Source of the DNA: Lachnospiraceae bacterium | Lineage (GTDB): Bacteria > Bacillota > Clostridia > Lachnospirales > Lachnospiraceae | NCBI GenBank assembly: GCA_024691145.1 | Contig: JAILNW010000361.1 | Location: 1-10,174 of the forward strand | DNA length: 10,174 nt | Direction: 5' to 3' | Shown here: positions 6,876 to 10,174 of the stretch, piece by piece | Numbering within the stretch: position 1 is the stretch's first letter | Layout of the letters: each line of letters starts with the position of its first letter | Notes under the pieces: model-generated | Seen by the model: the letters and a program-made list of their open reading frames with translations, nothing else | Database searches by the model: none | Told to the model about the DNA's origin: nothing | Translations under genes and position numbers: made by a program

Positions 6876-8294
6876 CTATTGATTTGGTTTTGATAAGGAG
6901 AAGATAAATTCTGTTCCAACTCCTTCTGTACTTACAACATTTATATTTTCATGATGTGCATTTATGATTTCTTTTGTTATTGCGAGTCCAAGTCCAGTAC
7001 CTTTCTTGTCTTTACCTCTTGAAGGATCAGTTTTATAGAATCTTTCCCATATACGGTTTATTGAGTTCTTCGGTATTCCGGTTCCAAAGTCTTTTATGGA
7101 TACAAATATCTTTTCGTTTTTCGTATATGTAGATAATATTATTTTTGAATACTGGGGACTGAATTTTATTGCATTATCAAGTAAGTTGTTTATTACCTGT
7201 TGTATCTGTGACTGATCTGCATATACAGGCTGTTCTTTATTTTCAAAATTCTTTTCAAGGTCAATTTTGTTCTTAGAACATCGTCCTTCATATACCTCTG
7301 TTGTTTTTGCTATTATTTCATTTATATCAAATACTTTTTTATCAAGCATTCGTTTGTTATTATCAAAGTTATTAAGAGTCAGGAGATTAGTAGTAAGTCC
7401 TGTTAATCTTTCTGATTCAAAAAGTATTATTTTCAAGTACTTTTCATGATTTTCAAGAGGAATTGTGCCATCAAGCATTGCTTCAACATAACCTTTAATT
7501 GATGTAAGAGGTGAACGAAAATCATGGGAAATGTTACCGATAAATTTTCTCTGATATTCATCAAGGTTATTAAGTTCACTAACCATGTAATTAATAGCAT
7601 CTGCAAGCTGTTTTAATTCATCATTACTTTTTATAACGATTTTTCCTGAAAACTTTCCTTTGCTGTATTCAACAGAATACTTTGTGATTCTGTGAATAGG
7701 CTGTATTGTTAAAAAGTAAATAAGAATAAATACTATGGCTGTTATTGGAAATGCTATTAATGTTACTATATTTATCTGGATTACATTATCATCATATTTG
7801 TTAGTGATTGTATCGTGTGGTACAAGCAGTACGATGTATCCCCTTAACTGTTTCTCATTATCGAATATCTGTCTTATAGTTGTAAGGCACTGAAATTTCA
7901 TTATTGAAGGATAATACATTTCCTTATAATATGTTTTTTTAAAAATATCATGGTCAACAGAAATAAGATTAACACTTTCTGGTTCAATTAAAATCTCACT
8001 TGAACCATATATTATGTTGCCTGATAAATCTACAACCCATAGATATGGTGATATGAGTTCATCAAGTCTTTGGGAAAATGTTAAAAAATCTTCTTTTTCC
8101 ATTTCGCCACTAAAATATGCAGACATGGTATTTTCTTCAATAATGGTATTTGCTGTATTGGAAAGTTCAATATTGTAATTGTTATCCACATAATTATCCA
8201 GTGTAATTGAACATACCATGTTTACAGTAAAGTATATCAGTGATATAAGTATAATGTAGCACAGAATTAATTTAAATGTAAGACTTCGTTTCAT
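6876..8294 (-). CDS. Membrane sensor histidine kinase (HAMP, HisKA, HATPase)
   Basis: This 472-residue protein autophosphorylates in response to a signal and passes the phosphate to the adjacent response regulator. Order: membrane span 1 at about residues 8-30, an extracellular region at about 31-172 of no recognised type, span 2 at about 174-197, a HAMP linker at about 198-250, then HisKA with His257 in NISHDFRSPLTS. The ATP-binding domain has the N-box NNLLDNAIKF with Asn374, G1 KDFGTGIP, an F-box region around RIWERFYKTDP, and G2 GTGLGLAI near 431. The H-box has Asp-Phe where many kinases have Glu-Leu, a mild variant. AGGAGGA (8307-8301), 6 bases upstream, fixes the start. It lies 17 bases downstream of the regulator stop, so the two form an operon. 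The signal it senses is not evident. Confidence 0.95.
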   Translation of the reverse strand: MKRSLTFKLILCYIILISLIYFTVNMVCSITLDNYVDNNYNIELSNTANTIIEENTMSAYFSGEMEKEDFLTFSQRLDELISPYLWVVDLSGNIIYGSSEILIEPESVNLISVDHDIFKKTYYKEMYYPSIMKFQCLTTIRQIFDNEKQLRGYIVLLVPHDTITNKYDDNVIQINIVTLIAFPITAIVFILIYFLTIQPIHRITKYSVEYSKGKFSGKIVIKSNDELKQLADAINYMVSELNNLDEYQRKFIGNISHDFRSPLTSIKGYVEAMLDGTIPLENHEKYLKIILFESERLTGLTTNLLTLNNFDNNKRMLDKKVFDINEIIAKTTEVYEGRCSKNKIDLEKNFENKEQPVYADQSQIQQVINNLLDNAIKFSPQYSKIILSTYTKNEKIFVSIKDFGTGIPKNSINRIWERFYKTDPSRGKDKKGTGLGLAITKEIINAHHENINVVSTEGVGTEFIFSLSKPNQ

Positions 8295-8311
8295 TCGGAT
8301 TCCTCCTGTAA

Positions 8312-9022
8312 CTATTTTCTAACGTCAAATTTATAACCTATACCCCATACTGTAGAAAGACTCCATTTTTCATGATCTTTTATTTTTTCTCTTAGTCTTT
8401 TTATATGAACATCAACGGTTCTTGTATCTCCTATATATTCATATCCCCATATATGGTCAAGAAGCTGTTCTCTTGTGAAAACCTGATTAGGATGTGAAGC
8501 AAGGAAGTAGAATAGTTCCAGTTCCTTAGGAGGCATATCTATATTAGTGTCATAGTATTTTACTGAGTAGTCGTTAAGACTAATAATAAGGTCTGGATAT
8601 TCCACAACTTCTTTGCTGACTGTTACTGCTTTTTCTGGTTTTGCAGGAGCATCGTTAAATCTTCTTAAAACGGCTTTTACTCTTGCAACAAGTTCCTTTG
8701 AGTCAAATGGTTTTATTATATAATCATCTGCACCTAGTTCAAGGCCAAGAACTTTATCAAATATTTCACCCTTTGCTGAAAGCATAATGATAGGCACTTT
8801 TGATGACTTTCTTATTTCCCTGCAAACTTCATATCCATCCATTCCTGGAAGCATGATATCAAGGAGTATCAGATTAGGAGAGTAGGATTTAAAAGCTTCA
8901 AGGGCTTCATAGCCATCATTAACAATTTTGTTATCATAACATTCTTTTGTAAGGTATAATGCAATTAATTCTGCAATGTTGTTATCATCATCAACTATAA
9001 GTATTTTCTGTTTAGCTACCAT
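8312..9022 (-). CDS. OmpR/PhoB-family response regulator
   Basis: This 236-residue DNA-binding regulator is the cognate partner of the downstream kinase. Numbered from the start chosen here, the receiver domain (about 4-120) has the acidic pair Asp11-Asp12 in ILIVDDDNN, phospho-acceptor Asp55 in LILLDIMLPGMDG, Ser82 in MLSAKG and Lys104 in YIIKPFD. A linker of about 20 residues precedes the winged-helix domain (about 140-234), whose recognition helix includes TRTVDVHIKRLREKI. Two ATGs lie 6 bases apart. The one at 9028 is only 2 bases from AAAGGA (9036-9031), whereas the one at 9022 is 8 bases away, so 9022 is preferred. Its promoter should lie in the gap to the divergent MmcQ-MGMT gene, but I found no convincing match there on this strand. 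Targets are unknown. Confidence 0.95.
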   Translation of the reverse strand: MVAKQKILIVDDDNNIAELIALYLTKECYDNKIVNDGYEALEAFKSYSPNLILLDIMLPGMDGYEVCREIRKSSKVPIIMLSAKGEIFDKVLGLELGADDYIIKPFDSKELVARVKAVLRRFNDAPAKPEKAVTVSKEVVEYPDLIISLNDYSVKYYDTNIDMPPKELELFYFLASHPNQVFTREQLLDHIWGYEYIGDTRTVDVHIKRLREKIKDHEKWSLSTVWGIGYKFDVRK

Positions 9023-9115
9023 GGTCATTATCCTTTCTGATTAAGTATTGGTAAAAAAATACAAAGTTACTCAACATAATATCGGCATATTTTTTTGTAA
9101 TCTTTAGATAACGCC

Positions 9116-9144
9116 TTGACTAGAAAAATGTGGTTAAGTACAAT
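9116..9144 (+). promoter_or_regulatory. Sigma-A promoter of the MmcQ-MGMT fusion gene
   Basis: TTGACT (9116-9121), a 17-base spacer and TACAAT (9139-9144) match the sigma-A consensus at 5 of 6 positions in each hexamer. Transcription would begin near 9151, leaving a leader of about 28 bases that holds the ribosome binding site. This excludes the longer reading frame from the TTG at 9116. Confidence 0.75.
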
Positions 9145-9178
9145 AATATTATGTGGCAGGAATTTTGGAGGGTTTGTA

Positions 9179-9799
9179 ATGAGAACAAGAAAAGAAGCAT
9201 TAGACTACGGACTTACATTTGCAGATACTTATATAGATATGCCATTTCATGATGACAACTGGCAATTAATAAGATACAAGATGAATAATAAGGCTTTTTT
9301 GTGGACTTATGAGAGGGATGGATATATTAATCTTAATGTTAAAGCTGACCCTCAAAGAGCAATTTTTTGGAGAAGTGTGTATGAATCAGTTATTCCAGGT
9401 TATCATCAGAACAAGGAACATTGGAATACTATTATTCTTGATGGAACTGTTGATGAGAAGGATATTAGAATGATGATTGCAGAGAGTTATGATATAATAT
9501 CTGACAGTCCGGCAAAAAGAATTTATGAGGCTGTTAAGAAAATCCCACATGGAAAGGTGGCTACTTACGGGCAGGTTGCCATGCTTGCAGGAAACCCTAA
9601 GATGGCTCGTGCAGTTGGCAATGCTCTTCATAAAAATCCTGACCCGTATAATATACCTTGTTACAGAGTGGTTAATTCCAAAGGTGAACTGGCAGAATGT
9701 TTTGCATTTGGAGGAATAAACAGACAGGAAGAATTATTAAAGGCTGAAGGCATCGAGATAGTTAATGGAAAAGTTGATTTAAAAAAATATGGTATGTAA
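9179..9799 (+). CDS. MmcQ/YjbR domain fused to an O6-alkylguanine-DNA alkyltransferase domain
   Basis: This 206-residue protein joins two modules. Residues about 1-105 are an MmcQ/YjbR domain (CyaY-like fold, function unsettled), recognised by VIPGYHQNKEHWNTIILDGT and the IAESYDII end. Residues about 110-200 are the DNA-binding and active-site domain of an Ogt/MGMT-type alkyltransferase, which removes alkyl groups from O6-alkylguanine by one-time transfer to cysteine. Present are ATYGQVA, the arginine-finger helix (MARAVGNALHKNP, with Asn153), acceptor Cys161 and Glu190. The active-site motif reads PCYR instead of PCHR, so the usual catalytic histidine is tyrosine at 162. Retained Cys161 distinguishes it from alkyltransferase-like proteins, which lack it. 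GGAGGG (9167-9172), 6 bases upstream, and the promoter just before it fix the start. Whether it is a full alkyltransferase is uncertain. Confidence 0.9.
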   Translation: MRTRKEALDYGLTFADTYIDMPFHDDNWQLIRYKMNNKAFLWTYERDGYINLNVKADPQRAIFWRSVYESVIPGYHQNKEHWNTIILDGTVDEKDIRMMIAESYDIISDSPAKRIYEAVKKIPHGKVATYGQVAMLAGNPKMARAVGNALHKNPDPYNIPCYRVVNSKGELAECFAFGGINRQEELLKAEGIEIVNGKVDLKKYGM

Positions 9800-9803
9800 A
9801 GTA

Positions 9804-9829
9804 TATCCCCAGTAATAATACTGGGGATA
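9804..9829. terminator. Hairpin between convergent genes, likely bidirectional terminator
   Basis: A perfect 11-base-pair stem (TATCCCCAGTA/TACTGGGGATA) with an ATAA loop lies 4 bases after the MmcQ-MGMT stop and 4 bases before the end of the convergent gene. Sequence on both sides is AT-rich but without a long T-run, so it probably serves both transcripts at moderate strength. Confidence 0.75.
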
Positions 9830-9833
9830 AATA

Positions 9834-10174
9834 TTATTCCATAACAATCCATTCAATTAACTTTCTGGATTTTGAATCAAAGGAAACACCTATTTTATAT
9901 ACTTTTCTTGAATCTGTAATAAATGGAAGAGCATATTCTTTTGAATCAATTTGAGACAGTGCAGATTCAGCAGTATCGTCTCTTTTAAATTCAAATAAAT
10001 ATATATAATTCTTCGTTTCTACTTTGCAATCAATACGACCAGAAAATGTATGCATTTCACACTGGGCAAATTTACCAAGAAGTGTAAAAACCATATAAAT
10101 AATAGATTGAAAGTAGTGTTCAAAAGGATCTGATTCAAGAGTATATGTTATATTTGCGAATAATGAAATTAATA
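9834..10174 (-). CDS. C-terminal part of an AAA-ATPase-like/PD-(D/E)XK nuclease-superfamily protein (5' end off window)
   Basis: The frame is open from the right edge to its stop at 9834, so the 112 residues seen are the end of a longer protein. An internal ATG at 10094 is not a credible start, because coding signal continues upstream (SDPFEHYFQSIIYMVFTLLG). The visible part is a PD-(D/E)XK nuclease-like fold: a helix before the core, Asp in the GRID motif, Glu and Lys in FEFK, then AESALSQIDSKEYALPF and the KVYKIGVSFDSKSR strand. This arrangement is known from the C-terminal domain of proteins that begin with an AAA-ATPase-like domain, often present in many copies in gut Clostridia and Bacteroides. 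Their biological role is not established. A hairpin follows the stop. The N-terminal ATPase domain is expected outside the window but cannot be seen. Confidence 0.85.
   Translation of the reverse strand, partial: LISLFANITYTLESDPFEHYFQSIIYMVFTLLGKFAQCEMHTFSGRIDCKVETKNYIYLFEFKRDDTAESALSQIDSKEYALPFITDSRKVYKIGVSFDSKSRKLIEWIVME

Noticed and set aside
9116..9178. In-frame upstream extension of the MmcQ-MGMT protein from a TTG at 9116
   Set aside because: The -35 and -10 of its promoter lie inside this stretch, it has no ribosome binding site, and the ATG at 9179 has a well-spaced GGAGGG.

Overview
The window is AT-rich, with mostly A/T-ending codons, strong GAGG-type ribosome binding sites and short intergenic gaps. 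Together with a VanW/PG-binding wall protein, an OmpR-type two-component pair, an orphan HypE-like AIR-synthase protein and an AAA-ATPase/PD-(D/E)XK family protein, this points to a Gram-positive anaerobe of the Clostridia, most likely Lachnospiraceae. Genus cannot be fixed from the sequence. No phage, transposon, CRISPR or rRNA/tRNA sequence was seen, and no gene-free stretch exceeds 300 bases.

Layout. 3-1016 (+): endonuclease III carrying about 130 extra N-terminal residues. 1098-1694 (-): a membrane-anchored protein of unknown function with TPR-like helices. Divergent from it, 46 bases away, is a 35-codon single-membrane-span protein (1741-1848, +), followed by a secreted VanW-domain wall protein (1929-3473, +) and a hairpin. 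3598-4581 (+): a PurM/HypE-like AIR synthase without hydrogenase maturation partners. 4597-6868: a compact unit with its own good promoter, made of an Lrp/AsnC regulator, a PLP aminotransferase (ATGA overlap) and tRNA methyltransferase TrmL (3-base gap), closed by a textbook terminator. 8294-6876 and 9022-8312 (-): a sensor histidine kinase and its OmpR-type response regulator, reading towards that terminator. 9179-9799 (+): an MmcQ/YjbR domain fused to an O6-alkylguanine-DNA alkyltransferase domain, with a clear sigma-A promoter. 9834-10174 (-): the C-terminal part of an AAA-ATPase-like/PD-(D/E)XK protein running off the right edge.

How the genes relate. Two base-damage repair proteins (Nth and the MmcQ-MGMT fusion) lie at opposite ends and are not co-transcribed. 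The Lrp regulator probably controls itself and the aminotransferase, since an inverted repeat sits on its promoter. The two-component pair is self-contained with no obvious target beside it.

Most of the window is ordinary core genome. The points most worth a second look are the PCYR active site (normally PCHR) in the MmcQ-MGMT fusion, the extension on Nth, the 35-residue membrane miniprotein, and the palindrome embedded in the lrp promoter. I see no convincing undescribed multi-gene system.
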